Of a DNA stretch of 64,000 bases, positions 1-8,753 are shown piece after piece. The position numbers were made by a program, and so were the translations under genes. Source of the stretch: Sipunculus nudus (Eukaryota > Annelida > Sipuncula > Golfingiida > Sipunculidae); assembly GCA_026874595.1 (NCBI GenBank), contig JAPPUL010000072.1:124001-188000 (forward strand), given 5' to 3'. Each line of letters begins with the position of its first letter. Position 1 is the stretch's first letter. The notes below the pieces were generated by a model that searched no databases, had not been told where the DNA came from, and saw nothing but the letters and a program-made list of their open reading frames with translations.

Positions 1-889
1 CAATTAATACCTTTAACAATATATATATTGTCTTATAGCTAAATTTATACCTCATAACTATATAGTAAATAAGCATCAAAAGCATTAAAAGCCCATATAA
101 CTTTACATTTAAAGCTAAAGTTAAACTTAACGCCGCTCCTATATATTGACCCTTAAGCATAAAATAAAGCCCGGTAAAGCAAAATACTAAAACAAATATA
201 TCATTATGACCTGCTCCGATGCCTTGTATCCACAAAACAGGCGATAAGAGTATAAAGGCAAGTACTTTCTCTCTCTCATGCTTTGTAAAATCATCAAATG
301 TCCCTTTAGTATAATTCCTTATTATATAATGACCAATATGTATATATAAAATCCCAAAGAGTAATACAAAAAGTTTATATACAAATATATTAAGCCATAT
401 AGATGAGGGGCCCCCAAGCTTTCCGACTGCTTCCATAATATATGCATTCAATATTCCATATCTGAAAAAGGGTGTTTTACTCCATGTAACCGATATATAT
501 TTGCTGTATTCTGATATGTCAAAAAAACGATAGTCTATATACGGATTAAGGTTATAATTTGCCTTTACATCTCCTGCCACTATATACAAAAATATGTCGC
601 TTGACAAAAGCGGTAGGCTTATACTTGATATTACATATACTGCATAACTAAGCCGCAAAGTACTTCTAAAATTATATTCCTCCTTGAATATAACATTATA
701 ATAGCCATACAAACTTAAAAGAATAGCAACAAGATACATTATAAATAAAGACAAAGACCATGCTTCATTCGGATATACTCGCTCTAAATCAACTAATCCT
801 ACCACCATATACCTTATGTAGGATATTAAACTTATTAATAGAGCTGATAACAAAAAGGGTAATGTTATTTTCTTATGTGTCGCTTTCAT
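1..889 (-). CDS. Polytopic membrane glycosyltransferase, polyprenol-phosphate-mannose type (partial, 3' end outside window)
   Basis: An open frame of 296 codons runs leftward from ATG 889 off the window edge without a stop. It is very hydrophobic. It carries a SSDIFLYIVAGD stretch followed by NLNPYID, resembling the S-D-x3-Y-x3-G ... NPY signature of MptA/MptB and GT87-like integral membrane glycosyltransferases. These use a polyprenol-phosphate sugar outside the membrane; the aspartate is the expected catalytic base. Later residues GIGAGHNDIF also fit that family. The gene lies downstream of a GT4 glycosyltransferase in the same direction, consistent with a shared role in envelope glycan or glycolipid assembly. 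The start is crowded by an 11-bp tandem repeat that supplies extra out-of-frame ATGs. The class is fairly secure; substrate is unknown. Confidence 0.65.
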   Translation of the reverse strand, partial: MKATHKKITLPFLLSALLISLISYIRYMVVGLVDLERVYPNEAWSLSLFIMYLVAILLSLYGYYNVIFKEEYNFRSTLRLSYAVYVISSISLPLLSSDIFLYIVAGDVKANYNLNPYIDYRFFDISEYSKYISVTWSKTPFFRYGILNAYIMEAVGKLGGPSSIWLNIFVYKLFVLLFGILYIHIGHYIIRNYTKGTFDDFTKHEREKVLAFILLSPVLWIQGIGAGHNDIFVLVFCFTGLYFMLKGQYIGAALSLTLALNVKLYGLLMLLMLIYYIVMRYKFSYKTIYILLKVLI

Positions 890-929
890 CTTATAATCAT
901 CTTATAATCATCTTATAATCATCTTATAA
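890..929. repeat. 11-bp tandem repeat (3.6 copies) over the translation start region
   Basis: The unit cttataatcat occurs at 890-900, 901-911 and 912-922 with a partial copy after it. Read on the minus strand each unit supplies an ATG followed by ATT ATA AGA TGA, whose TGA overlaps the next ATG. Confidence 0.9.
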
Positions 930-964
930 CTTATCTTTATAACTTATGTTTTTGTTTTAAGGAT

Positions 965-2197
965 TTATCTTCTCTTTTTTTTTAACTTCTCAGTTTGTTT
1001 TATATGCTCTTTAAATATTTGCATATAACCATCTGTCATCTTCTGCCATGAGTAATTTGCAAGAACGTAGCTACATCCATCTTTGCCAAACTCTTTTAGT
1101 TTAAAATCGTCTTGCAAAAGATCTTTTATCTTTTTTATCCAAGCATCTTTATCAGATGCCCTAACGTGAAAACCATTGCAATTATCTATTACAGCATCTT
1201 TAATCCCTTCAATTGCTGAGCAAACTACAGGAGTCCCAGCAAGTGCCGCCTCAAGACTTACAAGTCCAAAACCTTCTAAATCACCCGCAACTTCTATATT
1301 CGGCATTACAAATAGCTTTGACACCTTAAGCGTTTGTATAATCTCGTAAAATGACATATTGCTTATACAAAATACTCTTCCTGCAATATCTTTATCCTTG
1401 CTTAGCCTCTTTATATCAATCTGATCAAGTTCAAACCCAAAAAATAAACTTATCGTATTTGCAAGCGATTTCGGCAACAGTTTTAACAAAAATGACAATA
1501 TCTTTATATTATCCGATGTTGGGCCTAAAGTTATATAAAGTACATCCTTATCCAAATGCCTAACCACATTATCTATGAACCATGAAAACCCTTTGCGCTT
1601 TATAGGACGCCCTATAGAAAGAATTATCTTTTTTCCTTTAAGTGTCGTATTAATACGTTTTTCAAGCTTTTCAATAAAGTTTTGCTCTTCTTTTATTGTG
1701 GCAATTTTAGTGTCAACCCCATTTTTTACAACATAAACTGATTGGCTTGAAAACCCGCGCTTTAAGCACTCTTTTGACACTGCACTACTTACTGCTATAA
1801 AACCTTGATATGCATTTTTAAGGCGCTTGATAAGATGTTTTTGGAAAAAATGACTTGGATGAATAATATCAAGCCCGTGTATAGTAACAAAAATAGGAAT
1901 ATACGTTAGTTTTCGTATTCGCAAAGCAAATATCCCCATAAGTCCGTCATTAAGATGAATAAGTGTTAGGTCAGGATGTGCCTTTAATATCTTTTTTACT
2001 CGTCTTTTAAGCTTAAGAAAAAACATAAGTTTACTTTCTTTGTCCTTATTATGCACTAAAGACAAAACAAAAGCTTTCTCTTTATCTTTACCTTTATCTT
2101 TAAGGCCATTTTTAAAGCCATTAATAAGTTCATAACTTTGTTTTTGCATACCACCAATTGCAGGAGGATATGTATGTGATATAAATAATATTTTCAT
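965..2197 (-). CDS. GT4-family (GT-B fold) glycosyltransferase
   Basis: This 410-residue protein has the two-domain GT-B layout. The N-terminus has the acceptor-side loop PPAIGGMQ (about residues 11-18) typical of GT4 enzymes such as PimB/WcaL relatives. The C-terminal half has a GRPIKRKGF sugar-nucleotide loop and the E-x7-E signature EGFGLVSLEA starting at residue 308, followed by GTPVVCSAIEG. These enzymes transfer a sugar from a nucleotide donor with retention of configuration at the cytoplasmic membrane face. No signal peptide is visible; a charged GKDKGKDKEK insertion near residue 35 looks like a slippage product. It sits upstream of the partial membrane mannosyltransferase-like gene and probably works in the same glycan pathway. 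Donor and acceptor cannot be told from sequence. Confidence 0.85.
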   Translation of the reverse strand: MKILFISHTYPPAIGGMQKQSYELINGFKNGLKDKGKDKEKAFVLSLVHNKDKESKLMFFLKLKRRVKKILKAHPDLTLIHLNDGLMGIFALRIRKLTYIPIFVTIHGLDIIHPSHFFQKHLIKRLKNAYQGFIAVSSAVSKECLKRGFSSQSVYVVKNGVDTKIATIKEEQNFIEKLEKRINTTLKGKKIILSIGRPIKRKGFSWFIDNVVRHLDKDVLYITLGPTSDNIKILSFLLKLLPKSLANTISLFFGFELDQIDIKRLSKDKDIAGRVFCISNMSFYEIIQTLKVSKLFVMPNIEVAGDLEGFGLVSLEAALAGTPVVCSAIEGIKDAVIDNCNGFHVRASDKDAWIKKIKDLLQDDFKLKEFGKDGCSYVLANYSWQKMTDGYMQIFKEHIKQTEKLKKKRR

Positions 2198-2324
2198 TGA
2201 CTACTAAGGCTATTATCTCAATATATTTCCAATACGTTCTATCCATTTGTAACAAATAAATGCATTATAGTACAAATACGACTAGCATAAAGCTATAAAT
2301 TTACAAAACTTTTAAAAAGACAAA

Positions 2325-2354
2325 AAAAAGATAGCCCCAAAAGGCTATCTTTTT
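2325..2354 (-). terminator. Rho-independent terminator of the collagen-like lipoprotein gene
   Basis: An agatagcc/ggctatct stem with a 6-nt loop is flanked by A-runs on the left and T-runs on the right. Read leftward it ends in a T-tract, 25 nt past the stop at 2379. It could also act rightward. Confidence 0.8.
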
Positions 2355-2378
2355 TAAAACTATATGTAATTTTATAAC

Positions 2379-4310
2379 TTAACTAGTTTCTTTATAGTTG
2401 CCATTATTCCTTCCGTTAGGATCGCGATCTAATGAGGTAAATGAACTTTGCGTTGCGCTATCAAATGTAGGATTACTATCTGTATCACTAAATACCGCTC
2501 CACCCTTCCCATACTTATTAGTCGTTGTGTTACTAGTAAATGTACAATTAGTTAAATTTGGAGAAGAAGAACTTGCGTTATACATACCGCCGCCCCGCAC
2601 AGCGTTATTAGTAGTAAACGTTACAGTGTTTAACTTTGGAGAAGAATGACCATCATTAAACATTCCACCGCCATGATAGTCTGCTTTGTTTTCAGTAAAT
2701 GTAGTATCCCTTAACGTTGGCAATGAATTTAAATTATACATTCCCCCACCCCGATATGAAGCTTTGTTATTTTCAAACTTACAATCACTCTTTAGCGCTG
2801 GGGTTGATCTATAGTTATACATACCCCCGCCAACGTTAGCCCTATTCTCTTTAAACGTTACACCTTTTAAATCCGGATTAGAGTCTTTATTATACATCCC
2901 TCCTCCATCTGTGGCTTTGTTACTTGCAAACGTTACATTCTCAAGCTTTGTGAAGCGTTTTGTGTGGCCTGTGCCGTAGGCATGCCCATCATTATACACC
3001 CCTCCTCCATTCGTTTCGGCTGTGTTGCCAGTAAACGTTACATACTCTAACTCTGGTGCAGAGAAAGTATTATACATCCCGCCTCCATTGGGAGCTTCGT
3101 TACCACTAAACGTTACCTCCTTAAGCTTTGGGGAAGAGCTAGTATTATACATCCCACCTCCATTGGCAGCTTCGTTACCACTAAACGTTACATCCTTAAG
3201 CTTTGGGGAAGACTTTAAATTATACATCCCACCGCCTGAACCATAAATATACAATGTTTTGGTAAAGTCATAGCCTGCTTTGTTATTTTCAAACTTACAG
3301 AAACTATCAAGCGCTGGGGATGACTCATCTTCGTTAAACATCCCGCCTCCTTTGTAAGCTTCGTTACCAGTAAACGTTACTGTTTTTAGCTCTGGAGAAG
3401 ACTTTAAATTATACATACCACCCCCTGAACCACTTTGGGAAACCGCTTTATTCTTAGTAAACATTACATTCTCAAGCGCTGGGGATGACTTATCTTCGTT
3501 AAACATCCCGCCTCCCCTAGTAGCTACGTTACTCCTAAACACTACCCCTTTAAGCGTTGGCGATGAGTGTTCATTAAACATACCGCCACCTAAAAGCTGA
3601 TCATCTTGTCCATCTGCATAACCTCCAACAATTGTAACCCCTGTTAGCTTTGCACTCCTATCTAAGTTAATCCCATCAGGATGATAGAAAACATGGTAGA
3701 CATTGTCAGCCCTATTTACTTTTATATCATCAGTATCATCTCCTGCAAGGTCCCCGCTTAGTATTGTCTTATAAGTAGCAGGATTATTTTCACTCCCTTG
3801 CCCTGAATAGCCTCCTATAACCTCTACTCCATTACGTAATGAAAAATGATTACTGCGACCAATTGCACCGCCATTTGGAGCATCAGTTGGCTTATAGCTG
3901 CCTTGCGCTACATATACCTTGGCTTTATTATTAGATGCCGCCGCCTCTATTGCCTCTTGAAGATTATTATAAGCTTTTGCCCAAGTTGTTCCATCTCCAC
4001 CCGCAGGTGCTTGTGCTCTTACATGAAATCCATCATCTCCTGCACTGCCTTGTATAGTTTGCCCTCCTGGTCCTCCTGCTACTCCTCCTTGCCCTCCTGG
4101 TCCTCCTGCTACTCCTCCTTGACCTCCTGGTCCTCCTCCTGGTCCTCCTTGCCCTGGTTGCCCTTGTGGGCCTGGTGGCCCTTGTTGCCCTGGTGACCCT
4201 TGTGCCACTTGATTATCCTTTCCAACTGGGACACCATCTTCATTGCCACAACTCATAACCATCACCAACATCAATAAGAATAAACTAATTACTAAAAACC
4301 GGCCTTCCAT
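2379..4310 (-). CDS. Collagen-like, parallel beta-helix surface lipoprotein
   Basis: This 643-residue protein starts with a hydrophobic signal ending in a VMSC lipobox (Cys21), so it is predicted to be lipid-anchored. Residues about 36-85 are a glycine-rich collagen-like Gly-x-y tract. Next comes a segment (about 90-200) resembling the N-terminal cap of right-handed beta-helix adhesins, with TTWAKAYNNLQEAIEAA and VYVAQGSYKPT. The rest is about fourteen imperfect 22-30-residue repeats of the form GGGMYN-x-SSP-x-LK-x-VTF-x-x-N-x-A, like polymorphic outer-membrane protein repeats. No barrel or C-terminal sorting signal is present. A surface or adhesin role is inferred from architecture only. Near-identical DNA repeats make copy-number change likely. 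A terminator lies just downstream, and the gene seems to be transcribed alone. Confidence 0.8.
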   Translation of the reverse strand: MEGRFLVISLFLLMLVMVMSCGNEDGVPVGKDNQVAQGSPGQQGPPGPQGQPGQGGPGGGPGGQGGVAGGPGGQGGVAGGPGGQTIQGSAGDDGFHVRAQAPAGGDGTTWAKAYNNLQEAIEAAASNNKAKVYVAQGSYKPTDAPNGGAIGRSNHFSLRNGVEVIGGYSGQGSENNPATYKTILSGDLAGDDTDDIKVNRADNVYHVFYHPDGINLDRSAKLTGVTIVGGYADGQDDQLLGGGMFNEHSSPTLKGVVFRSNVATRGGGMFNEDKSSPALENVMFTKNKAVSQSGSGGGMYNLKSSPELKTVTFTGNEAYKGGGMFNEDESSPALDSFCKFENNKAGYDFTKTLYIYGSGGGMYNLKSSPKLKDVTFSGNEAANGGGMYNTSSSPKLKEVTFSGNEAPNGGGMYNTFSAPELEYVTFTGNTAETNGGGVYNDGHAYGTGHTKRFTKLENVTFASNKATDGGGMYNKDSNPDLKGVTFKENRANVGGGMYNYRSTPALKSDCKFENNKASYRGGGMYNLNSLPTLRDTTFTENKADYHGGGMFNDGHSSPKLNTVTFTTNNAVRGGGMYNASSSSPNLTNCTFTSNTTTNKYGKGGAVFSDTDSNPTFDSATQSSFTSLDRDPNGRNNGNYKETS

Positions 4311-4332
4311 TTTATAACTCCTATCTTTCCAA

Positions 4333-4371
4333 GCTATCTTTTATATATAAAAAATAGCAATAAAAGATAGC
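4333..4371 (-). other. Inverted repeat in the leader of the lipoprotein gene
   Basis: gctatctttta and taaaagatagc form an 11-bp perfect stem with a 17-nt AT-rich loop, between the flippase-like gene and the lipoprotein start. It could be a weak terminator of the upstream gene, an attenuator or an operator. Its arm shares gatagc with the terminator on the other side of the lipoprotein gene. Confidence 0.5.
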
Positions 4372-4415
4372 AATATAAGCCTTTTAAAAAAAAACAAAAA
4401 AACAACGCCCATGTT

Positions 4416-5447
4416 TCATTCAGTCTCTAATGTTTTTAATTCCCTCTTCTTAACAAAAAATCCCATGGCTACCATCCCAAGCAAAATCCAAGCAAATTGT
4501 CGGGCTCGTCTTAACATAGAAACAGATATCCATGTGTCTCCACTGCCAGCACTAAGCATTTCAAGCATAAACTTATTTCCATACTCCTCAACTCCTATCT
4601 GCGCCGGAATAAAACTTCCTAAAACACGAAAAAGTACTATCCCCATTTCCATAAGAAAACATTCAAAAAATGAAACCTCTTTAAAATCCAAAATGTACAA
4701 TATAACATAAAGTTCCAAAGCACCCAAAACCCAATGAGCCTGACTTAATATAAAAGCCAAAACACTTCTTATTTTATATTTAGTTAAAGTACCAACAATT
4801 AGGGTGTCGACTTTAGAAAGCTTATCATAAAAACCAGAAATCCACTTAACATTAGAAAAGTACTTATTTAAAATGGGTACTAGTATAAAGACGAATCTCC
4901 TCTTAGAAAAAATTAAATACAAAACTATCACAAAAAGTATTAAAAACATTATAGCAAAAAACGAGATATTGCCGCCAAAAGTCGTTGTTAGACGGTCAAA
5001 GAAATACATAAATGCCAAAGCCAAAAGGCTAATTAAAGAAAGTATAATTAAAAGCCGTGAGACAATAAGTGAGGAGCTTGCATGTATATAATCAACAGCA
5101 TATTTTTTCAAGATGAAAGCCTTAATAGCATCACCTGCGATAACGCTTGTTGGGTTTAATAATGCAAAGCTCTCGCCTGCAAGACGTATAAAGAATAATT
5201 TTTTAATAGAAAGTGTGTTTTGGTGAGGTGCAAAAGAATAATGCCAAGCCAAAACAGCACAAAATTGAGATAGGAACGTGATTAAAAGCAGATATATGAA
5301 GCTAACGCTCCATGCAGATTTAAAGATTAAAGTAAGGTCCTTATCGCGAACAAAAAAGTATATAAGCAAAAGGCCCAAGAAAACCAATAATAATTTAGCA
5401 ATAGCAACAAATCTAGTTTTTCTTGTATTACTTGATGTTTTACTAAT
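4416..5447 (-). CDS. Flippase-like integral membrane protein (LPG-synthase TM-domain family, UPF0104)
   Basis: The protein has about eight hydrophobic segments. It carries the family pattern: SFALLNPTSVIAGDAIKAFIL early on, QAHWVLGALELYVIL in the middle and GSFIPAQIGVEEYG near the end, matching the lysylphosphatidylglycerol-synthase transmembrane (flippase-like) family. Relatives move or act on polar lipids, or accompany glycosyltransferases. The frame has no good ATG. A TTG lies at 5387, but the best ribosome binding site (GGAGGAG) sits 7 nt before an in-frame ATT at 5447, giving 343 residues with a basic N-terminus before the first helix. I chose that start; it would be a rare AUU start. 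The neighbouring glycosyltransferases suggest a lipid-linked glycan role. Substrate unknown. Confidence 0.75.
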   Translation of the reverse strand: MSKTSSNTRKTRFVAIAKLLLVFLGLLLIYFFVRDKDLTLIFKSAWSVSFIYLLLITFLSQFCAVLAWHYSFAPHQNTLSIKKLFFIRLAGESFALLNPTSVIAGDAIKAFILKKYAVDYIHASSSLIVSRLLIILSLISLLALAFMYFFDRLTTTFGGNISFFAIMFLILFVIVLYLIFSKRRFVFILVPILNKYFSNVKWISGFYDKLSKVDTLIVGTLTKYKIRSVLAFILSQAHWVLGALELYVILYILDFKEVSFFECFLMEMGIVLFRVLGSFIPAQIGVEEYGNKFMLEMLSAGSGDTWISVSMLRRARQFAWILLGMVAMGFFVKKRELKTLETE

Positions 5448-5562
5448 GAATAAACTCCTCCGTTATAAAAACTAAACTACACATGAAAAAATGTTACTAA
5501 TTAAGTTGTTGTTATGGTGAATATATATATATATTAAAATCCTCTAAAAAGTATTTAATATA

Positions 5563-5592
5563 TTGAAAATAGCTTATAAAAGTTATCATAAT
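5563..5592 (+). promoter_or_regulatory. Candidate sigma-70 promoter for the arg operon
   Basis: TTGAAA (5563-5568) and CATAAT (5587-5592) are separated by 18 nt. Transcription would start only a few bases before the argB ATG, and no good Shine-Dalgarno precedes that ATG, so argB may be close to leaderless. No ARG-box-like palindrome was recognised. Confidence 0.4.
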
Positions 5593-5603
5593 CTAGAAAA
5601 GAA

Positions 5604-6467
5604 ATGGAAGAATTACTTGGGAAAGTCAAAACCCTTCTTGAAGCACTCCCTTATATAAAGGATTTTTACGGAAAGACAATAGTTATAAAGTATGGAGGGA
5701 GTGCAATGATAGACGAGGAGTTAAAAGAGAGTGTCATAACGGATATTGTACTTATGAAGTATGTAGGAATAAATCCGATTATTGTGCATGGTGGGGGTAA
5801 GCATATAAATGAACTCGTAAGGCGTTTTGGTAGGGAGAGTGTATTTATAGATGGGCTTCGAGTAACAGATAAAGAGACGATGTCGATAACGGAAATGGTA
5901 CTAACCGGAGCGGTTAATAAAGAGATTGTAGCGTTACTTAATATTCATGGTGCACGTGCGGTAGGGATATCTGGAAAAGATGGGATGTTGATAAGGGCAA
6001 AAAAGAAAGTATCTGATGGGACGCATAACTATGGACTTGTAGGAGAGATAACAAATATAAACCCTAATATACTATCAGTACTTGACAAAGCAGGATTCAT
6101 TCCGGTGATATCTCCAATAGGCTTTTCAGAAGAAGGACAAACTTTAAATATAAATGCAGATAACGCCGCAGGCGAGATTGCAAGCGCACTAAAGGCAGAA
6201 AAACTAATTATGCTTACCGATACAAAAGGGCTTTGCAAGGTAAAAGGAGATGAGAGCACACTAATAAGTTCGATAAGCTTAAAAGAGCTTGAGGCTTTGC
6301 GGAAGAAAGATATTATAACCGAGGGTATGCTGCCTAAGATGGATTCATGTATTAAAGCCTTTTCTAAAGGAGTAAAAAAGATACATATAATAGACGGCAG
6401 GATACCGCACTCCTTAATACTAGAACTTTTTACAGAGGGTGGTATTGGAACACAGATAACAAGCTAG
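5604..6467 (+). CDS. argB: Acetylglutamate kinase
   Basis: ArgB phosphorylates N-acetyl-L-glutamate with ATP, the second step of arginine synthesis. The 287-residue protein has the amino-acid-kinase fold landmarks: IKYGGSAM with the phosphate-binding lysine at 29, VHGGGKHI at 61-68, an LNINADNAAGEIAS substrate loop and the LTDTKGL segment. The N-terminal helix LLGKVKTLLEALPYI and the C-terminal HSLILELFTEGGIGTQI resemble the arginine-inhibited hexameric class, so feedback inhibition by arginine is likely (inference). Length is normal. It is the first gene of an argB-argD-argF run; argC, argJ and argG are not in this window, and argH lies 13 kb away. Confidence 0.96.
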   Translation: MEELLGKVKTLLEALPYIKDFYGKTIVIKYGGSAMIDEELKESVITDIVLMKYVGINPIIVHGGGKHINELVRRFGRESVFIDGLRVTDKETMSITEMVLTGAVNKEIVALLNIHGARAVGISGKDGMLIRAKKKVSDGTHNYGLVGEITNINPNILSVLDKAGFIPVISPIGFSEEGQTLNINADNAAGEIASALKAEKLIMLTDTKGLCKVKGDESTLISSISLKELEALRKKDIITEGMLPKMDSCIKAFSKGVKKIHIIDGRIPHSLILELFTEGGIGTQITS

Positions 6468-6506
6468 CTAAAGAAAATAACTAAAGAAAATAACTAAAGA
6501 AAATAA
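6468..6506. repeat. 13-bp tandem repeat (3 copies) directly after argB
   Basis: Three exact copies of ctaaagaaaataa begin at the base after the argB stop codon and fill about half of the argB-argD gap. Confidence 0.95.
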
Positions 6507-6549
6507 AAGCAGATGCTTTAAAAGTGCAGATAAAAAGCGAGAAAATACA

Positions 6550-7746
6550 ATGGACCTTGAAAAGATAAAATCAGATGAAAATAAATACTTACTACAGACC
6601 TACACGAGGTATAATCTTGTGTTCACACATGGATTGGGGGCATATTTATATGATATAGAGGGTAATGAGTATTTGGATTTTCTTGCAGGAATAAGTGTTT
6701 GTAACCTAGGGCACTGCAATAAGAGGATAAACGAGGCAATAAAAGAGCAGCTTGACAGGCTAATACACACATCGAATCTCTATTATACAGAGAACCAAAT
6801 AGAACTTGCCAAGCTAATATCAAAAATATCGTTTGCAGGCAAAACATTCTTTTCCAACAGCGGGACAGAAGCAAACGAGGCGGCAATAAAATATATAAGG
6901 CTTCGAGGGAACGCGATAAACCCTAAAAAAAATCATCTAATCTCACTTGAAGGGTCATTTCACGGGCGCTCAAGCGGCTCACTTGCAATAACAGGACAAC
7001 TAAAACATCAAGAGGGCTTTGAACCACTTCTTAGCAATGTCCATCTAGTTAAGCCAAATGATATAAAGTCGCTAAGAGAACATTTTAATGAAAACACAGC
7101 CGGCATAATACTTGAAACGATACAGGGTGAGAGTGGAGTTTGGCCACTTAGTTTAGAGTTTCTAAAAGAGGCCAAAGAGCTTTCACGTAAATACAACGCA
7201 CTTTTAATACTAGATGAAGTACAAACAGGTCTTGGTCGGACGGGTGATATATTGTCCTATAAAGGCTTTGATATAGAGCCGGATGGTTTTACACTGGCAA
7301 AATCGCTTGCAAACGGGCTTCCGATAGGAGCTTTTCATATAAGCGACAAACATAAAGATATAGAGCTAAAAGGGCGCCATGCCTCAACTTTTGGAGGGAA
7401 TCCGCTAGTATGCAAGGCAGCAATTGAGGTATTAAATATACTCTCGGGTGGACTGCTTTTTGAGGTACAGAGAGTAAGCAAACTGCTTTTTGAGAAACTA
7501 GAAGATCTTAAAGGAGAATTTAGTATAATTAAGAGTCTTCGAGGGATGGGATTAATGGTTGCACTAGAGCTTAGAGGGGGAGCATTTAAGGTAGTTGAAC
7601 AGGCACATAAAGAGAAGTTACTGCTTAATGCAATTGGGGATAAGGTGGTAAGGCTTTTGCCGCCCCTGATAATTGAAGAGAAGGAAGTGGAACTATTTAT
7701 TGAAAGGCTAAGAGAGGTTCTTGGGAAAATTAAAGCAAAAAGGTAA
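6550..7746 (+). CDS. argD: Acetylornithine aminotransferase
   Basis: ArgD is a PLP-dependent class-III aminotransferase that converts N-acetylglutamate semialdehyde and glutamate to N-acetylornithine and 2-oxoglutarate. It can often also serve as succinyl-diaminopimelate aminotransferase. In the 398 residues I see FSNSGTEANEAAIK (101-114), which contacts PLP phosphate. LDEVQTGLGRTG (221-232) holds the PLP-binding aspartate D222, and Lys251 in TLAKSLANGLPIG is the Schiff-base residue. Length is normal. It lies between argB and argF and is transcribed with them. The stop codon lies inside the first unit of a 15-bp tandem duplication. A dual role with lysine synthesis is plausible because dapA is nearby, but not shown. 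Confidence 0.95.
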   Translation: MDLEKIKSDENKYLLQTYTRYNLVFTHGLGAYLYDIEGNEYLDFLAGISVCNLGHCNKRINEAIKEQLDRLIHTSNLYYTENQIELAKLISKISFAGKTFFSNSGTEANEAAIKYIRLRGNAINPKKNHLISLEGSFHGRSSGSLAITGQLKHQEGFEPLLSNVHLVKPNDIKSLREHFNENTAGIILETIQGESGVWPLSLEFLKEAKELSRKYNALLILDEVQTGLGRTGDILSYKGFDIEPDGFTLAKSLANGLPIGAFHISDKHKDIELKGRHASTFGGNPLVCKAAIEVLNILSGGLLFEVQRVSKLLFEKLEDLKGEFSIIKSLRGMGLMVALELRGGAFKVVEQAHKEKLLLNAIGDKVVRLLPPLIIEEKEVELFIERLREVLGKIKAKR

Positions 7747-7770
7747 TTATTTAAAAGGTAATTATTTAAA
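7741..7770. repeat. 15-bp tandem duplication over the argD stop codon
   Basis: aggtaattatttaaa is present twice in a row; the first copy contains the argD stop codon (7744-7746). Confidence 0.95.
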
Positions 7771-7786
7771 AAGAATAGAGTTATAA

Positions 7787-8722
7787 ATGGAGCTAAAGAG
7801 TAAAGTAGATTTAGTGAGTTTAAAGGAATGGTCAAAAGATAGGCTTTTAGGAGTAATAGAAAATGGGCTACAAATAAAGTCAAATGAAAAGGAATACGAG
7901 GATGCACTTAAACATAAATCACTTGCAATGCTTTTCCAAAAGCCATCAACGCGCACCCGAGTATCTTTTGAAGTAGCGATGACGAAGCTTGGAGGCCATG
8001 GAATATATTTAAAATGGGAAGATACAAATTTTGACATAGCAGGAGTGTTGCAAGACGAGGCACGCTATTTAAGCAGCAATGTGGATATAATACTTGCCCG
8101 TTTACTCTATCATAAAGACATACAGCTTCTAAAAAAGCATTCGACAGTACCCGTAATAAATGGTTGCTGTAATAAATTTCATCCGTGCCAGATAATAGCA
8201 GATATGCTAACGATAAAGGAAGAATTTGGGCGGATAGAAGGAGTAAATTTAACCTATATAGGGATACATAACAACGTAGTAAATTCTTTAATATTGGCAG
8301 CTTCAAAACTAAAGTTTAATTTATGTTTGGTACGAGTTGAAAAACATTTGCCGGCGTATGATGCTGAAGTAGAAAAGATATTGGAAGAAAGTCCTAATAT
8401 AAAAGATGAGCCGTTGCTTGAGGAAGGGATAAAGGGTGCTGATATTTTGTATACAGACAGCTGGATAGACATGGAGTATTTTAACGATCCTGCTTTTGCA
8501 AAGGAAAAAGAAAGACGAATAAAGAAATTCAAGCCTTATCAAATAAACAAAGAGTTAATATCTAAAACAAAAGCACTAATTATGCATGACATGCCGATGC
8601 ACGAGGGATATGAAATAACTCGAGAGGCAATAGAAAGTCCTCAGTCAATAATATTCAAACAAAGTGAAAACAGATTACATGCCCATAAAACGATATTGCT
8701 TGAATTACTCAATATAACGTAG
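7787..8722 (+). CDS. argF: Ornithine carbamoyltransferase
   Basis: The enzyme joins carbamoyl phosphate and ornithine to give citrulline. The 311-residue chain has the carbamoyl-phosphate loop STRTR (54-58) and the HPCQ motif (132-135), followed by ADMLTI, as in anabolic carbamoyltransferases. The C-terminal ENRLHAHKTILL also fits. The ornithine-side loop is not the usual HCLP: it reads HDMP (267-270) followed by MHEGYEI, so the cysteine that contacts ornithine in well-studied enzymes is an aspartate. I believe HDMP variants exist in other bacterial OTCs, but a shift in substrate (acetyl- or succinyl-ornithine) should be kept in mind. It is the third gene of the argBDF run. Confidence 0.88.
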   Translation: MELKSKVDLVSLKEWSKDRLLGVIENGLQIKSNEKEYEDALKHKSLAMLFQKPSTRTRVSFEVAMTKLGGHGIYLKWEDTNFDIAGVLQDEARYLSSNVDIILARLLYHKDIQLLKKHSTVPVINGCCNKFHPCQIIADMLTIKEEFGRIEGVNLTYIGIHNNVVNSLILAASKLKFNLCLVRVEKHLPAYDAEVEKILEESPNIKDEPLLEEGIKGADILYTDSWIDMEYFNDPAFAKEKERRIKKFKPYQINKELISKTKALIMHDMPMHEGYEITREAIESPQSIIFKQSENRLHAHKTILLELLNIT

Positions 8723-8753
8723 TATTTAACATCTAGAGGTAAATTTTATAATT

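Noticed and set aside
3846-4196. Long plus-strand frame opposite the collagen-like lipoprotein, coding Trp/Ser/Leu repeats
   Set aside because: It is the mirror of the glycine-rich repeats on the coding strand; no ribosome binding site and no family resemblance.
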